Positions 7,355 through 16,662 are shown, numbered from the stretch's first letter. The stretch: 64,000 nt of DNA from Lysinibacillus macroides (GCF_001281525.1 NZ_LGCI01000005.1:62001-126000), one strand, 5' to 3'. Notes: generated by a model not told the origin, from the letters alone. Numbers and translations are program-made.

Positions 7355-8410
7355 ATGAAGCAGTGGCAAAAAATAATAGTTACGCCAGATCAGACTTTAT
7401 TGGAAACAATGAAAATAATTGATAATTCTTCATTGCAATTTGCAGTAGTTGTTGATGAAGAGCGACATTTATTAGGGACAGTAACGGATGGTGATGTTCG
7501 TCGTGGTATTTTACGTGGAGAAGGGCTTGAAGTACCCATCACATCTATTATGAATGCTAATCCAATTAGTGTACAAACAGGACAAAGACCCTATCGTCTA
7601 AAACAATTTATGAAATCGAAAAAATTAAAGCAATTACCTATAGTTAATAAACATAATCAAGTCGTTGATATTTTTTTTACGGATAACTTAGAGACATCCA
7701 CAAATAAAAATACTGTTATTTTAATGCTGGGTGGACTTGGGACAAGGTTGCGTCCGCTAACAAATGATATACCTAAACCAATGCTGAAAATAGGTAATAA
7801 ACCGATTCTTGAAACAATTATTGAAGGTTTTAAGCAGTTCGGCTATACGCATTTTATTTTTTCAGTCAATTATAAAAAAGAAATTATCCAAGAATACTTT
7901 CAAAATGGTGAAGCGTTTGATGTCACAATTGACTATATTGAGGAAGAGAAACGAATGGGGACAGCAGGTGCTTTGTCCTTGCTTGAACAACGACCTACAG
8001 CGCCATTTTTTGTGATGAATGGCGATCTACTTACACAAATTAATTTCGATCAGTTAATGGAGTTTCATAGAGAACATCAATCTATGGCAACTATGTGTGT
8101 AAGAGAATATGAGTATCAAGTGCCCTATGGCGTTATTGAAACAGATGGGGTGCATTTAGCGGGAATCAAAGAAAAGCCTATTCAACGTAGCTTTGTCAAT
8201 GCAGGTATCTATGTACTGAATCCAGAAGTATTTGATTATATTCCGCAAAATGAGTTTTATGATATGCCAACGCTTTTTGAGCAACTGATTGCAGCAGATC
8301 AGAAAGTATCGGTCTTCCCTATCCGTGAATATTGGTTGGATATTGGTAGAATAGATGATTTTCATAGGGCAAAGAATGACTTTAAGGAGCTTACCAATAA
8401 TGAAGCCTAA
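7355..8410 (+). CDS. CBS-domain sugar-1-phosphate nucleotidyltransferase (PtmE-like)
   Basis: A 351-residue fusion: two CBS repeats (about 5-115; TVTDGDVRRGIL is the first CBS signature) followed by a nucleotidyltransferase domain with LGGLGTRLRPLT (about 125-136), PKPMLKIGNKPILE and the metal site VMNGDLL. In Campylobacter jejuni the homologous PtmE makes GDP-GlcN at the entry of legionaminic acid synthesis; the CBS pair may sense nucleotides. I chose the ATG at 7355 (MKQWQK) with AAGGAAG upstream; a GTG at 7346 overlaps the previous stop but has poor spacing. This gene is the best reason to read the operon as legionaminic rather than sialic. Confidence 0.82.
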   Translation: MKQWQKIIVTPDQTLLETMKIIDNSSLQFAVVVDEERHLLGTVTDGDVRRGILRGEGLEVPITSIMNANPISVQTGQRPYRLKQFMKSKKLKQLPIVNKHNQVVDIFFTDNLETSTNKNTVILMLGGLGTRLRPLTNDIPKPMLKIGNKPILETIIEGFKQFGYTHFIFSVNYKKEIIQEYFQNGEAFDVTIDYIEEEKRMGTAGALSLLEQRPTAPFFVMNGDLLTQINFDQLMEFHREHQSMATMCVREYEYQVPYGVIETDGVHLAGIKEKPIQRSFVNAGIYVLNPEVFDYIPQNEFYDMPTLFEQLIAADQKVSVFPIREYWLDIGRIDDFHRAKNDFKELTNNEA

Positions 8411-9089
8411 TATATTAGCTATTATTCCTGCGCGTGGTGGTTCCAAAGGATTACCACGTAAAAATGTGAAAGAGCTTGCTGGAAAGCCATTGATTGCGTG
8501 GACAATTGAAGCAGCAAAACAATCGAAATATATTAGTCGAGTGATTTTATCATCAGAAGACCCAGAAATTATAGAGGTAGCGCAACAATATAGCTGTGAT
8601 GTGCCATTTATACGACCAATCGAATTAGCGCAAGATGATACATCAACTATAGATGTGATTATACATGCAATCGAACAATGTAAAGATTTTGACTATATCG
8701 TGTTATTACAACCAACATCACCACTTAGAACAACGGAAGATATAGATGACTGCATTCAAAAATTAATAGAAAATAAAGCAGATTTTTGTGTATCAGTTAC
8801 AGAGACAACAAAATCACCTTATTGGATGTATACAATGGAAAATGATAAGATGTCGCCACTTCTACAGCAAGAGCAATTGATTACAAGACGTCAAGAACTG
8901 CCAATAGTATATGCTTTAAATGGCGCTGTCTATGTGGCGAAAACAGATGCATTATTAGCAGAGAAATCTTTTTTAACAGAACATACAATTGGCTATACAA
9001 TGCCTCAAGAAAAATCCTTTGATATTGATACTAGCATTGATTTTAAAATATGTGAGTGTTTACTAGTAGATCGTAGTGGCGCTTGTTAA
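8400..9089 (+). CDS. CMP-nonulosonate cytidylyltransferase (NeuA/LegF family)
   Basis: A 229-residue cytidylyltransferase that activates the nine-carbon acid with CTP for transfer by a glycosyltransferase. It has the nucleotide-binding IIPARGGSKGLPRKN (about 7-21), LLQPTSPLR, and the late IDTSIDF metal site. The start is ATG at 8400 (MKPNILAIIPARGG) with AAGGAG at 8384-8389; it overlaps the preceding gene by 11 bases. It is the last gene of the sugar operon. No legionaminic/pseudaminic transferase (for example Maf) lies in the window, so the transferase must be elsewhere. Confidence 0.9.
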   Translation: MKPNILAIIPARGGSKGLPRKNVKELAGKPLIAWTIEAAKQSKYISRVILSSEDPEIIEVAQQYSCDVPFIRPIELAQDDTSTIDVIIHAIEQCKDFDYIVLLQPTSPLRTTEDIDDCIQKLIENKADFCVSVTETTKSPYWMYTMENDKMSPLLQQEQLITRRQELPIVYALNGAVYVAKTDALLAEKSFLTEHTIGYTMPQEKSFDIDTSIDFKICECLLVDRSGAC

Positions 9090-9142
9090 GAACGTAGGAA
9101 TTTTACTGTTACTAGTAATTTCACTATGTTTTATGAAAGACA

Positions 9143-9169
9143 TAAATATATAGAAATTCCTTCCGATAA
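9143..9169 (+). promoter_or_regulatory. SigD (flagellar) promoter
   Basis: TAAA (9143-9146), exactly 15 bases, then TCCGATAA (9162-9169). This matches the Bacillus SigD consensus TAAA-N15-GCCGATAT at 10 of 12 positions. It lies 41 bases before flaG and would make the flaG-fliD-fliT-fliS-fliS block a late flagellar operon. Confidence 0.75.
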
Positions 9170-9209
9170 TAAAAGTAAGCAAATTAAAACATGCAGGAGG
9201 GTGAATTCA

Positions 9210-9596
9210 ATGCGTATTGCATCACAGGGACAGTCTATAGAAGTGGGCACTACAGCAACAAATGCAACTACAGCCAACGTACTAGAAAAGATAACATCTA
9301 CAGTTTCTACTAACATAAGTTCAACATCAACAGTAGAAACAGCACCGATTACTGGAGAAGAGCAAGAAGTTTCGAAAGAACAATTACAACAAGTAGTCGA
9401 TACGATGAATAATGTATTAGCGGCGAATAACAATGCTGCAAAATTTATGTATCATGAAGGTTTAAATCGTTTTTATGTGACTGTTGTAAATCAGGAGACG
9501 GAGGAGGTTGTAAGAGAAATTCCAGCAAAGAAGTTGTTGGATGCCTTTTATGAAATGCAAAAAATGCTCGGTCTCATTGTAGACGAAAAAATCTAA
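9210..9596 (+). CDS. flaG: Flagellar protein FlaG
   Basis: A 128-residue protein of the FlaG family (YvyC in B. subtilis). It has a Thr/Ala-rich N-terminal half (about 10-60) and a conserved C-terminal domain with LNRFYVTVVNQETEEVVREIPAKKLLD. FlaG proteins influence flagellar filament length or assembly; their mechanism is not settled. I chose the ATG at 9210 because AGGAGG (9195-9200) sits nine bases upstream; earlier in-frame starts lack a site. It lies directly after the SigD promoter and before fliD, as in B. subtilis. Confidence 0.88.
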   Translation: MRIASQGQSIEVGTTATNATTANVLEKITSTVSTNISSTSTVETAPITGEEQEVSKEQLQQVVDTMNNVLAANNNAAKFMYHEGLNRFYVTVVNQETEEVVREIPAKKLLDAFYEMQKMLGLIVDEKI

Positions 9597-9626
9597 ATTT
9601 ATGTAATATTAAGGGGAGAAATAGTT

Positions 9627-11147
9627 ATGGTAAATCGAATTGGCGGTTTAATCTCAGGGATGGATATTGATGCAATTGTAAAAAAGATGATGACTGCACA
9701 AAGAGCGCCATTAGACAAATTATTTCAAAAGAAGCAAACAGCTGAATGGCAGCGTGATGCTTACCGCAGTGTTAATACAAAAATAAGAACATTTGATACG
9801 TATTTGGCAGACAACTTGGTGTTAAAAGGTTTTAATAGTAAAACAGCTACCAGCTCCAATTCCAAGTTAGTAGATGCTACAGCAACAGGAAATGCATCAG
9901 GTACAATAAATATTGAAGAGGTATCACAATTAGCGGTTGCAGGGCGTTTAGTAGGCGCACAAAAAAATGCAACAGGTTCGACCAAATTGAGTGATTTAGG
10001 TGTAACAGCATCAACGATTGATATTAAAGCAATTCAAGATAATGGGATACTGGCAAGTGAAGCAACAAAGATTGATATTATGGCAGATATGACGGTCGAT
10101 CAATTTATTAATAAGGTTAATACTAGTAATGCTGGTGTAACAGCCATTTTTGAAAATGGTCGATTTTCCTTTACTGCGAAAAACACTGGTGATGTAAAGG
10201 GAGGCGAGGAAATTGAACTTGTTGGTGCAGATGCCTTAGGTTTTGCATCTACAGATAATGTGCAAAAAACAGAGGGGAAAAATGCTATTTTTACAGTGAA
10301 CGGTATTTCCACTGAGCGCACATCCAATAGTTTCTCTATTTCTGGCTACAATGTTACATTAAAGGAAACATTTGATCAAGGTACTGCTGTTGCAATCAAT
10401 TCGACAAGTAATGTGGATGAAATGGTAGACAAGGTGAAAGACTTTGTAAAAACCTATAATGGATTTGTCAAAGACTTAATGGATCAAACAAATGAACCGA
10501 GATATCGTGATTTTCCACCATTAACGGATGAACAAAGAAAAGAGTTGCCTGAGAGCGAAGTAAAACTTTGGGATGAAAAAGCGAAAAGTGGTTTACTAAG
10601 TAGAGATAGTATTTTGCGTGATGGTTTATCTAATATGCGTTCATTACTTTATCAGTCCAATCCAGCAGTCGAGGATTCAAACTATAATACCCTTTATAAA
10701 ATTGGGATTACTACAACCAAAGATTATAAAGACGGTGGTATGCTAGAGATCGATGAGGAGAAATTGCGTAAAGCTCTAACGGAAAACCCAGATGCCGTTG
10801 AGCAGCTCCTGACAAGTACAGGCGATAAAAATGGTACTGTAACAAAAGTAAACCCAAATACGGGCATGGAGGAAATCAGTGCAGCCGATACACGTGGTTT
10901 TGTTAAAAAATTGCGTGATTCATTGGATAGCTTTAAGCTTGTCATTGAGGGCAAAGCAGGTCGTGCGAACATGTCAGATGAGACGTTCTCCATTGGTCGA
11001 GATTTGAAAGAAACAAATGAACGAATGGATAATTTAAAGAGAAGGTTGGAAATGGTTGAGCAAATGTATTGGAATCAGTTTACGGCTATGGAAAAGGCAA
11101 TCAACAGAGCTAATGAACAATCGAGCATTTTTATGCAAGGTCAATAA
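9627..11147 (+). CDS. fliD: Flagellar filament cap / hook-associated protein 2 FliD
   Basis: A 506-residue protein that forms the pentameric or hexameric cap at the filament tip and promotes flagellin polymerisation. The N-terminus MVNRIGGLISGMDIDAIVKKMM is the conserved FliD_N start. The middle contains variable exposed domains, and the C-terminal FliD_C region (about 250-500) ends in a heptad-rich helix (NERMDNLKRRLEMVEQMYWNQF) that packs in the filament core. Length is close to B. subtilis FliD. The start follows AAGGGGAG. It is second in the SigD operon, 30 bases after flaG. Confidence 0.95.
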   Translation: MVNRIGGLISGMDIDAIVKKMMTAQRAPLDKLFQKKQTAEWQRDAYRSVNTKIRTFDTYLADNLVLKGFNSKTATSSNSKLVDATATGNASGTINIEEVSQLAVAGRLVGAQKNATGSTKLSDLGVTASTIDIKAIQDNGILASEATKIDIMADMTVDQFINKVNTSNAGVTAIFENGRFSFTAKNTGDVKGGEEIELVGADALGFASTDNVQKTEGKNAIFTVNGISTERTSNSFSISGYNVTLKETFDQGTAVAINSTSNVDEMVDKVKDFVKTYNGFVKDLMDQTNEPRYRDFPPLTDEQRKELPESEVKLWDEKAKSGLLSRDSILRDGLSNMRSLLYQSNPAVEDSNYNTLYKIGITTTKDYKDGGMLEIDEEKLRKALTENPDAVEQLLTSTGDKNGTVTKVNPNTGMEEISAADTRGFVKKLRDSLDSFKLVIEGKAGRANMSDETFSIGRDLKETNERMDNLKRRLEMVEQMYWNQFTAMEKAINRANEQSSIFMQGQ

Positions 11148-11175
11148 GGATGATCAAGCGAAGTAGGAGTGTGCT

Positions 11176-11535
11176 ATGCAACCAATAGAGCAACTATTGC
11201 AAGTATCAGCGAATTTATACAAAGTTTTAGGAGATATGCCGACTAGTGAAGGACGTGATGGATACATTGAACGTATCCATTATCTTTTAGATACACGTGA
11301 AACCATTATAGAAGCGTTAATGCAGACAAACTTTCGCTTTGACGAGCAAGATCGTACGCATTGTACATTGCGTGAACTAGACAATGGTATTAAGGAACGA
11401 TTGGTCACTGTGATGAGCTCAATCAAGCAGGATTTGGCAAATTTACAAAAAGCAAAGAAAAAGGAATCCCAGTACTATAATCCCTATTCCGAGGTTCGGA
11501 CACTGGACGGTATGTATTATGATAAAAAAAATTAA
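11176..11535 (+). CDS. fliT: FliT-like flagellar chaperone
   Basis: A 119-residue, mostly helical protein ending in YNPYSEVRTLDGMYYDKKN, the C-terminal signature I associate with Bacillus FliT, the FliD export chaperone. The operon position right after fliD supports this. The order here (fliD-fliT-fliS) differs from the usual fliD-fliS-fliT. It is transcribed with the SigD operon. Confidence 0.7.
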   Translation: MQPIEQLLQVSANLYKVLGDMPTSEGRDGYIERIHYLLDTRETIIEALMQTNFRFDEQDRTHCTLRELDNGIKERLVTVMSSIKQDLANLQKAKKKESQYYNPYSEVRTLDGMYYDKKN

Positions 11536-11566
11536 TTGCTTTACTTAAAGGGGAGTTTTACTTTTT

Positions 11567-11929
11567 ATGCCAACCAATGTAGAAACGCAACATACAGGCA
11601 ATCAAAATCATGTGGCCACTGCTTCTCCAGGCGAATTGACACTGATGCTGTATGAAGGATGCTTGAAGTTTTTGCATCAAGCAAGAGTGGCAATTCAAGA
11701 TGAAAATCGCCAAGGAAAAGACGCCAATATCCAAAAAGCACAGGCAATTATTCATGAGCTGATGACAACACTGAATATGGATTATGACATGTCCAAAAAT
11801 ATGTTTGCGCTGTATGAATATATGAATCATCGTTTATTGGAAGTTCATATGCAAGATGATTTGGTCATTCTCGAAGAAGTGGAAGGCTTAATAAGAGAGT
11901 TCCATGATACATGGAAAAAAGTCATATAG
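11567..11929 (+). CDS. fliS: Flagellin export chaperone FliS, first copy
   Basis: A 120-residue four-helix-bundle chaperone that binds the C-terminus of unpolymerised flagellin. It has the family motif TASPGELTLMLYEGCLKFLHQA (about 17-38), conserved ALYEYMNHRLLE, and a C-terminal FHDTWK. The start follows GGGGAG. It shares most of its sequence with the next gene, so the two are a tandem duplication. Confidence 0.93.
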   Translation: MPTNVETQHTGNQNHVATASPGELTLMLYEGCLKFLHQARVAIQDENRQGKDANIQKAQAIIHELMTTLNMDYDMSKNMFALYEYMNHRLLEVHMQDDLVILEEVEGLIREFHDTWKKVI

Positions 11930-11978
11930 TTTGATAATAAATTAGTATTAAAATATTCCAAAAAGGAGTTGGCCTTTC

Positions 11979-12389
11979 ATGTCAGCAAATTTATCGGCGC
12001 AAAATGCATACAAACAAAATAGTGTTTCTACTGCTTCTCCAGGAGAGCTAACATTAATGCTCTATAATGGCTGTTTGAAGTTTTTACATCTAGCTAAGAT
12101 AGCTACTAAGGAAAAAAAAATTCAAGAAAAAAACACCAATATTCAAAAAGCACAAGCGATTATTCATGAGCTAATGGTGACACTGAATATGGATTATGCA
12201 ATTTCTAAAAATATGTTAGCGTTATATGAATATATGAATCAACGTCTAATGGAAGCTAATATGCAAGATGATGTAGCGATTGTTGAAGAAGTTGAGGGAT
12301 TGGTGACGGAATTCCGCGATACATGGAAGGAAGTTATTCGCATTAATCGACAACAGCAATTTGGTCAGGGAAGTAGTGAACAAGTGTAG
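11979..12389 (+). CDS. fliS: Flagellin export chaperone FliS, second (paralogous) copy
   Basis: A 136-residue FliS with the same motifs (TASPGELTLMLYNGCLKFLH, ALYEYMNQRLME, FRDTWKEVI) plus a C-terminal tail of about 15 residues (RINRQQQFGQGSSEQV) absent from the first copy. It starts 50 bases after the first copy with AAGGAG upstream. The two copies diverge most between residues 40 and 60, where residue charge changes. Specialised partners (two flagellins, or FliW) are possible but not shown. Confidence 0.92.
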   Translation: MSANLSAQNAYKQNSVSTASPGELTLMLYNGCLKFLHLAKIATKEKKIQEKNTNIQKAQAIIHELMVTLNMDYAISKNMLALYEYMNQRLMEANMQDDVAIVEEVEGLVTEFRDTWKEVIRINRQQQFGQGSSEQV

Positions 12390-12393
12390 CCAA

Positions 12394-12429
12394 AAAAGAG
12401 ACCATCCTAAACGGAGGTCTCTTTTCTTT
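12394..12429 (+). terminator. Terminator of the flagellar operon
   Basis: Perfect 10-bp stem AAAAGAGACC (12394-12403) / GGTCTCTTTT (12416-12425), ending in a T-rich run. It closes the flaG-fliS transcript. Confidence 0.85.
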
Positions 12430-12560
12430 ATTATCACTAAATCGCCATAATTTAGGGTGTTTATCGGTAAAATATGTTACTAATTCCCTCTGGCTGTTCA
12501 CTACAGATCATGTCATAATCAAAGCAATATACATGTTTAACATAGTACTGGGGTGGGAAT

Positions 12561-12944
12561 ATGATTTTTAAACGTAAAGAGGGCTTCCGTTTTAAGTTTG
12601 AGGAGCCTCTTCCAATTACTTTTGCTATTTATGAGAACGGTAGGGTCAATCATGAACGAACGAGTATGGGAGAATTGCTGGATATCAGTCCACGTGGGCT
12701 AAAGATGTTTACGAAAGTGGATTTAGGTATGAATCCTCCTCCATTAGAGATCCGCTTTGTATTGGATTCACGAGAGGTACGAGCTTATGGAGAAATTATG
12801 TGGAGTCGTCCTTTTGGCAATGGCAAGCAGTATGGGGTATTTTTTAATCAGCAAGGTGCTGTTGAGGATTTAATTATTGAAGAACTGAAGCTACGACGTA
12901 AAAAAGAAGTAGCAGAGGCTAAAAAGCACAATAATTTATCTTGA
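12561..12944 (+). CDS. PilZ-domain protein (putative c-di-GMP receptor)
   Basis: A 127-residue single-domain protein. KRKEGFR near the N-terminus supplies the basic residues, and ELLDISPRGLKMF (about 38-50) matches the PilZ D/NxSxxG motif that binds cyclic di-GMP. No YcgR-N domain is present, so it is shorter than MotI/YpfA. It stands alone between the flagellar terminator and hpf. A role in motility control is suggested by location only. The ribosome site is weak (GGGTGGGA). Confidence 0.8.
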   Translation: MIFKRKEGFRFKFEEPLPITFAIYENGRVNHERTSMGELLDISPRGLKMFTKVDLGMNPPPLEIRFVLDSREVRAYGEIMWSRPFGNGKQYGVFFNQQGAVEDLIIEELKLRRKKEVAEAKKHNNLS

Positions 12945-13138
12945 TGCAAGCGTATTTTTTAGCTAACTATGCTGAATCTTGTCGTGAAAATCAACGGTTT
13001 AGTAAGCGTTTTATGTCCAAAAGAGATCAATGAAAGCTGAAGTGAACAGAAGAAAAATAAGTATTTCATGTTACTTGGGCTATAAAAGATGCTTGTTAAA
13101 TTAAATAAAAATTTTTGTAAAAAAAAGAATGATTTTAG

Positions 13139-13165
13139 AGGAATTTCACACACTTGTGTAGAAAT
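13139..13165 (+). promoter_or_regulatory. Possible alternative-sigma (SigH-like) promoter of hpf
   Basis: AGGAATT (13139-13145) and GAAAT (13161-13165), 15 bases apart, resemble a SigH promoter (AGGAWWT then GAAT), 34 bases before hpf. B. subtilis hpf (yvyD) is known to be stress- and SigH-controlled. The match is loose. Confidence 0.3.
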
Positions 13166-13198
13166 ATATAGTATAGCAGTTATAAAGGAGGAGTTTAC

Positions 13199-13750
13199 AT
13201 GCTAAACTTTAACATTCGCGGTGAAAATATTGAGGTAACTCCAGCTATTCGAGAGTATGTTGAGAATAAAATTGAGAAAGTTGAACGTTATTTTAATGAA
13301 GATGTAAATGCTAATGCTAATGTCAATTTAAAGGTTTATAATGACAAGCAAACAAAAGTCGAAGTTACAATTCCAATGAAAAATTTAACGCTTCGAGCTG
13401 AAGAGCGTCATAATGATATGTATGCTGCTGTTGATCTTATTGTGGATAAACTAGAGCGACAAATTCGTAAGCATAAAACAAAAGTAAATCGTAAATTCCG
13501 TGAGCGTGAAGGCGCAGGTCTTTATTTTGCTAGTACACAAGCTGCTGTTGATGCTGCTTCAGAGGAAGAAGAGTACTCCATTGTACGTACAAAGCAATTT
13601 GATTTAAAACCGATGGATCAAGAAGAGGCTGTATTACAAATGAATATGCTTGGTCATGATTTCTATGTCTTTACTGATGCTGAATCCAATGGCACTAATA
13701 TTGTTTATAAGCGTAAAGATGGTAAATATGGCTTAATCGAAACAACTTAA
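13199..13750 (+). CDS. hpf: Long-form ribosome hibernation promoting factor
   Basis: A 183-residue protein with the two domains of long HPF: the N-terminal S30AE/YfiA domain (about 1-105, MLNFNIRGENIEVTPAIREYVENKIEK... with a basic helix RQIRKHKTKVNRKFR) that binds the 30S decoding region, and the C-terminal dimerisation domain (about 125-183, ending DGKYGLIE) that joins two ribosomes into inactive 100S dimers. It starts at ATG 13199 after AAAGGAGGAG. It has its own promoter region and terminator, as in B. subtilis. Confidence 0.95.
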   Translation: MLNFNIRGENIEVTPAIREYVENKIEKVERYFNEDVNANANVNLKVYNDKQTKVEVTIPMKNLTLRAEERHNDMYAAVDLIVDKLERQIRKHKTKVNRKFREREGAGLYFASTQAAVDAASEEEEYSIVRTKQFDLKPMDQEEAVLQMNMLGHDFYVFTDAESNGTNIVYKRKDGKYGLIETT

Positions 13751-13763
13751 ACTTTATGATGAC

Positions 13764-13796
13764 AAAGGCTCTCGCAATGGCGAGGGTCTTTTTTGT
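13764..13796 (+). terminator. Terminator of hpf
   Basis: CTCTCGC, loop AATG, GCGAGGG then TTTTTT; the stem is extended by AAAGG/TCTTT pairing. Confidence 0.8.
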
Positions 13797-13825
13797 ATAG
13801 CGCACTTAGGTTTTAGGGAGACTGT

Positions 13826-13855
13826 TTGCATCAAGCTGTTACACAATGGTAAAAT
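13826..13855 (+). promoter_or_regulatory. SigA-type promoter of secA
   Basis: TTGCAT (13826-13831), 18-base spacer, TAAAAT (13850-13855) preceded by TGG; 35 bases upstream of the secA start. Confidence 0.55.
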
Positions 13856-13890
13856 GGAAGTTGAATCTATATAGGAAGTGAAAAACATTC

Positions 13891-16401
13891 ATGGCAAACC
13901 TATTAAATAAATTGTTTGATTTCAATAAACGTGAGTTAAAAAAATTAGAAAAAATTGCTGACCAAGTTGAGGGATTCGCTTCTCAAATGGAACAGCTTTC
14001 AGATGATCAATTACAAGCAAAAACGGAAGAGTTTCAAAAGCGCTATGCCGATGGTGAACCGTTGGAGTCGATTCGCGCGGAAGCCTTTGCCGTGTGTCGT
14101 GAAGCATCAAAACGTACATTAGAGATGTACCCATTCCGTGTTCAAATTATGGGGGCAGCCGCTCTCGATGAAGGTAATATTGCAGAGATGAAAACGGGTG
14201 AAGGTAAAACATTAACGGCGACAATGGCTGTTTATTTGAATGCCATTACTGGGAAAGGTGTACATGTAGTAACGGTCAACGAATACCTAGCGAGCCGTGA
14301 TGCTGCTGAGATGGGCCAGCTTTATAATTTTTTAGGCTTAACGGTTGGTCTGAATCTTAATAGTCTTTCAAAAGATGAAAAACGTGCTGCATATGAGGCG
14401 GATATTACGTATAGTACAAATAATGAGCTAGGCTTTGACTATTTACGTGATAACATGGTGCTGTATAAAGAGGAACGTGTACAACGCCCATTGCATTATG
14501 CTGTTATTGATGAGGTGGACTCGATCTTAATTGATGAAGCACGTACGCCATTAATTATTTCGGGTCAGGCTGGGAAATCAGCACAGCTTTATAAGCAATC
14601 CAATGCATTTGTACGTATGTTAAATGCCGAGACGGATTATACGTATGAAGAATCGACAAAGGGTGTTACGCTAACAGATGCAGGTGTGGAAAAAGCAGAA
14701 AAAGCATTTGGCATTGACAATCTGTTTGATTTAACACATGTTCGTTTAAACCATGCCATTAACCAATCATTAAAGGCACATGTAAGTATGCATAATGATG
14801 TGGATTACGTTGTACAAGAGGGTGAAATCGTTATTGTTGATGGTTTCACAGGTCGTTTAATGAAAGGTCGTCGTTACTCGGATGGCTTACACCAAGCAAT
14901 TGAAGCGAAGGAAGGCGTTGAAATTCAAAATGAATCAATGACAATGGCGACGATTACCTTCCAAAACTACTTCCGTATGTATCAAAAGCTTGCAGGGATG
15001 ACTGGTACGGCTAAAACAGAGGAAGAGGAATTCCGTAATATTTATAATATGAATGTTGTGGCAATTCCTACAAATAGACCAATTGCCCGTGATGACCGTG
15101 CTGACTTAATCTTCGCAACGATGGAAGGAAAGTATAAAGCGGTAGCCGCAGATATCGCAGAGCGACATCAGGCAGGTCAGCCTGTTCTTGTGGGTACAGT
15201 AGCAATTGAAACATCTGAAATTATTTCAAGATTATTGGATAAATATAAAATTCCACATAATGTTTTAAATGCGAAAAACCATGAGCGTGAGGCTGAGATT
15301 ATTGCCAATGCTGGTATGAAGGGTGCTGTAACCATTGCCACAAATATGGCTGGTCGTGGTACGGATATTAAGCCTGGTGAAGGTGTATTGGAAATTGGTG
15401 GTTTAGCAGTAATTGGGACAGAGCGCCATGAATCACGTCGTATTGATAATCAGCTCCGTGGACGTTCAGGACGTCAAGGAAATCCAGGGGTAACACAATT
15501 CTACCTATCCTTGGAAGACGATTTAATGCGTCGCTTCGGTTCAGATAATATGAAGTCGATGATGATGCGTTTAGGAATGGACGATTCACAACCATTGCAA
15601 TCAAAAGTTGTGTCGAGAGCTGTAGAATCAGCACAGAAGCGTGTCGAAGGAAATAACTTCGATGCACGTAAACGTTTATTACAATATGATGATGTTTTAC
15701 GTCAGCAACGTGAAATTATTTATAAAGAGCGTTACGATGTGCTCGAAACAGAAAATATGCGTGAGCTTGTGGAGTCGATGATTCAAGAAACCATCGATAA
15801 TATTGTAGGCCTGTATACACAGGGTGAGCAGAAGGATTGGAACCTAAAGGCGATTGAAGACTTTGTAGCTGCTAACCTACTAGAAGAAGGGCAGCTGAAA
15901 ATATCTGATTTCCAAGGCAAGCCCGCTGAGGAGATAAATAAGTTAATTTCTGATGCAGTGCAAGTTCGCTATGATGAAAAAGAGGCTGAGCTTACACCAG
16001 AGCGTATGCGTGAATTTGAAAAGGTTATTTTATTACGTTCAATTGATACGAAATGGATTGATCATATTGATGCAATGGATCAATTACGTCAAGGTATCCA
16101 TTTACGTGCCTATGGTCAAAATGATCCGCTTCGTGAATACCAACAAGAAGGATTTGCGATGTTTGAGGATATGGTAGCAGCTATTCGCGAGGATGTAGCA
16201 AAATATGCGATGAAGGCGGAAATCCGTAATAACCTTGAGCGTGAGGAAGTAGCGAAGGGACAAGCTGTTAATCCAAAAGAGGAAGGCGGCTCGGCTCCGA
16301 AAAAGCAGCCCGTCCGTAAAGCTGAAAACATTGGCCGTAATGATTTATGTCCTTGTGGAAGCGGGAAAAAATATAAAAACTGTCATGGGGCAACACAATA
16401 A
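13891..16401 (+). CDS. secA: Preprotein translocase ATPase SecA
   Basis: An 836-residue motor that drives unfolded preproteins through SecYEG. Walker A is MKTGEGKT (100-107), Walker [12 protein letters not shown], the second nucleotide domain holds NMAGRGTDI and [14 protein letters not shown]. It ends in the zinc-binding [14 protein letters not shown] tail that contacts lipids and SecB-like partners or ribosomes. The length matches B. subtilis SecA. The start follows GGAAGTG. The gene upstream of prfB is the conserved arrangement, here separated by a comK gene. Confidence 0.98.
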   Translation: MANLLNKLFDFNKRELKKLEKIADQVEGFASQMEQLSDDQLQAKTEEFQKRYADGEPLESIRAEAFAVCREASKRTLEMYPFRVQIMGAAALDEGNIAEMKTGEGKTLTATMAVYLNAITGKGVHVVTVNEYLASRDAAEMGQLYNFLGLTVGLNLNSLSKDEKRAAYEADITYSTNNELGFDYLRDNMVLYKEERVQRPLHYAVIDEVDSILIDEARTPLIISGQAGKSAQLYKQSNAFVRMLNAETDYTYEESTKGVTLTDAGVEKAEKAFGIDNLFDLTHVRLNHAINQSLKAHVSMHNDVDYVVQEGEIVIVDGFTGRLMKGRRYSDGLHQAIEAKEGVEIQNESMTMATITFQNYFRMYQKLAGMTGTAKTEEEEFRNIYNMNVVAIPTNRPIARDDRADLIFATMEGKYKAVAADIAERHQAGQPVLVGTVAIETSEIISRLLDKYKIPHNVLNAKNHEREAEIIANAGMKGAVTIATNMAGRGTDIKPGEGVLEIGGLAVIGTERHESRRIDNQLRGRSGRQGNPGVTQFYLSLEDDLMRRFGSDNMKSMMMRLGMDDSQPLQSKVVSRAVESAQKRVEGNNFDARKRLLQYDDVLRQQREIIYKERYDVLETENMRELVESMIQETIDNIVGLYTQGEQKDWNLKAIEDFVAANLLEEGQLKISDFQGKPAEEINKLISDAVQVRYDEKEAELTPERMREFEKVILLRSIDTKWIDHIDAMDQLRQGIHLRAYGQNDPLREYQQEGFAMFEDMVAAIREDVAKYAMKAEIRNNLEREEVAKGQAVNPKEEGGSAPKKQPVRKAENIGRNDLCPCGSGKKYKNCHGATQ

Positions 16402-16408
16402 AGTAAAT

Positions 16409-16450
16409 AAAAAAGATTATTTTAACACTATGTTGAAATGATCTTTTTTT
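16409..16450 (+). terminator. Terminator of secA
   Basis: AAAAAGATTATTTTAACA pairs with TGTTGAAATGATCTTTTT (with G-T pairs) around CTA, followed by a T run. Confidence 0.8.
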
Positions 16451-16455
16451 ACTAT

Positions 16456-16488
16456 AAAAAGAAATTTTAATATTAAAATTCAGAATTT
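16456..16488 (+). promoter_or_regulatory. Candidate ComK AT-boxes upstream of comK (first paralogue)
   Basis: An exact AAAA-N5-TTTT at 16456-16468 and an imperfect palindromic partner AAATTCAGAATTT at 16476-16488, 7 bases apart. ComK dimers in B. subtilis bind two such boxes at 8-, 18- or 31-base spacing. They lie just upstream of a promoter-like TATAAT at 16525-16530. AT-rich DNA produces such matches by chance, so this is tentative. Confidence 0.35.
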
Positions 16489-16629
16489 ATAGACAATTTG
16501 GACTTGTAGGTATACAATAACTGTTATAATAGGAATTTAGTTCAATAAATATTTCCTGTTATTGTCCTAAATTATGTGTCGGTAGTGGTACTAAGGTCTG
16601 TGTAAAAGAAAAAAGGGGGAGAAATAGAT

Positions 16630-16662
16630 GTGAAGACAAAGATACTCAGATTTGTAGAATAA
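16630..16662 (+). CDS. Possible 10-codon leader ORF before comK
   Basis: A GTG at 16630 opens ten codons (MKTKILRFVE) ending TAA at 16662, preceded at ideal 8-base spacing by AAAAGGGGGAG, one of the strongest ribosome sites in the window. The same site also faces an ATG-TGA start-stop one base upstream of register. It may be a regulatory leader in the roughly 200-base 5' region of comK, or a chance arrangement. Confidence 0.25.
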   Translation: MKTKILRFVE

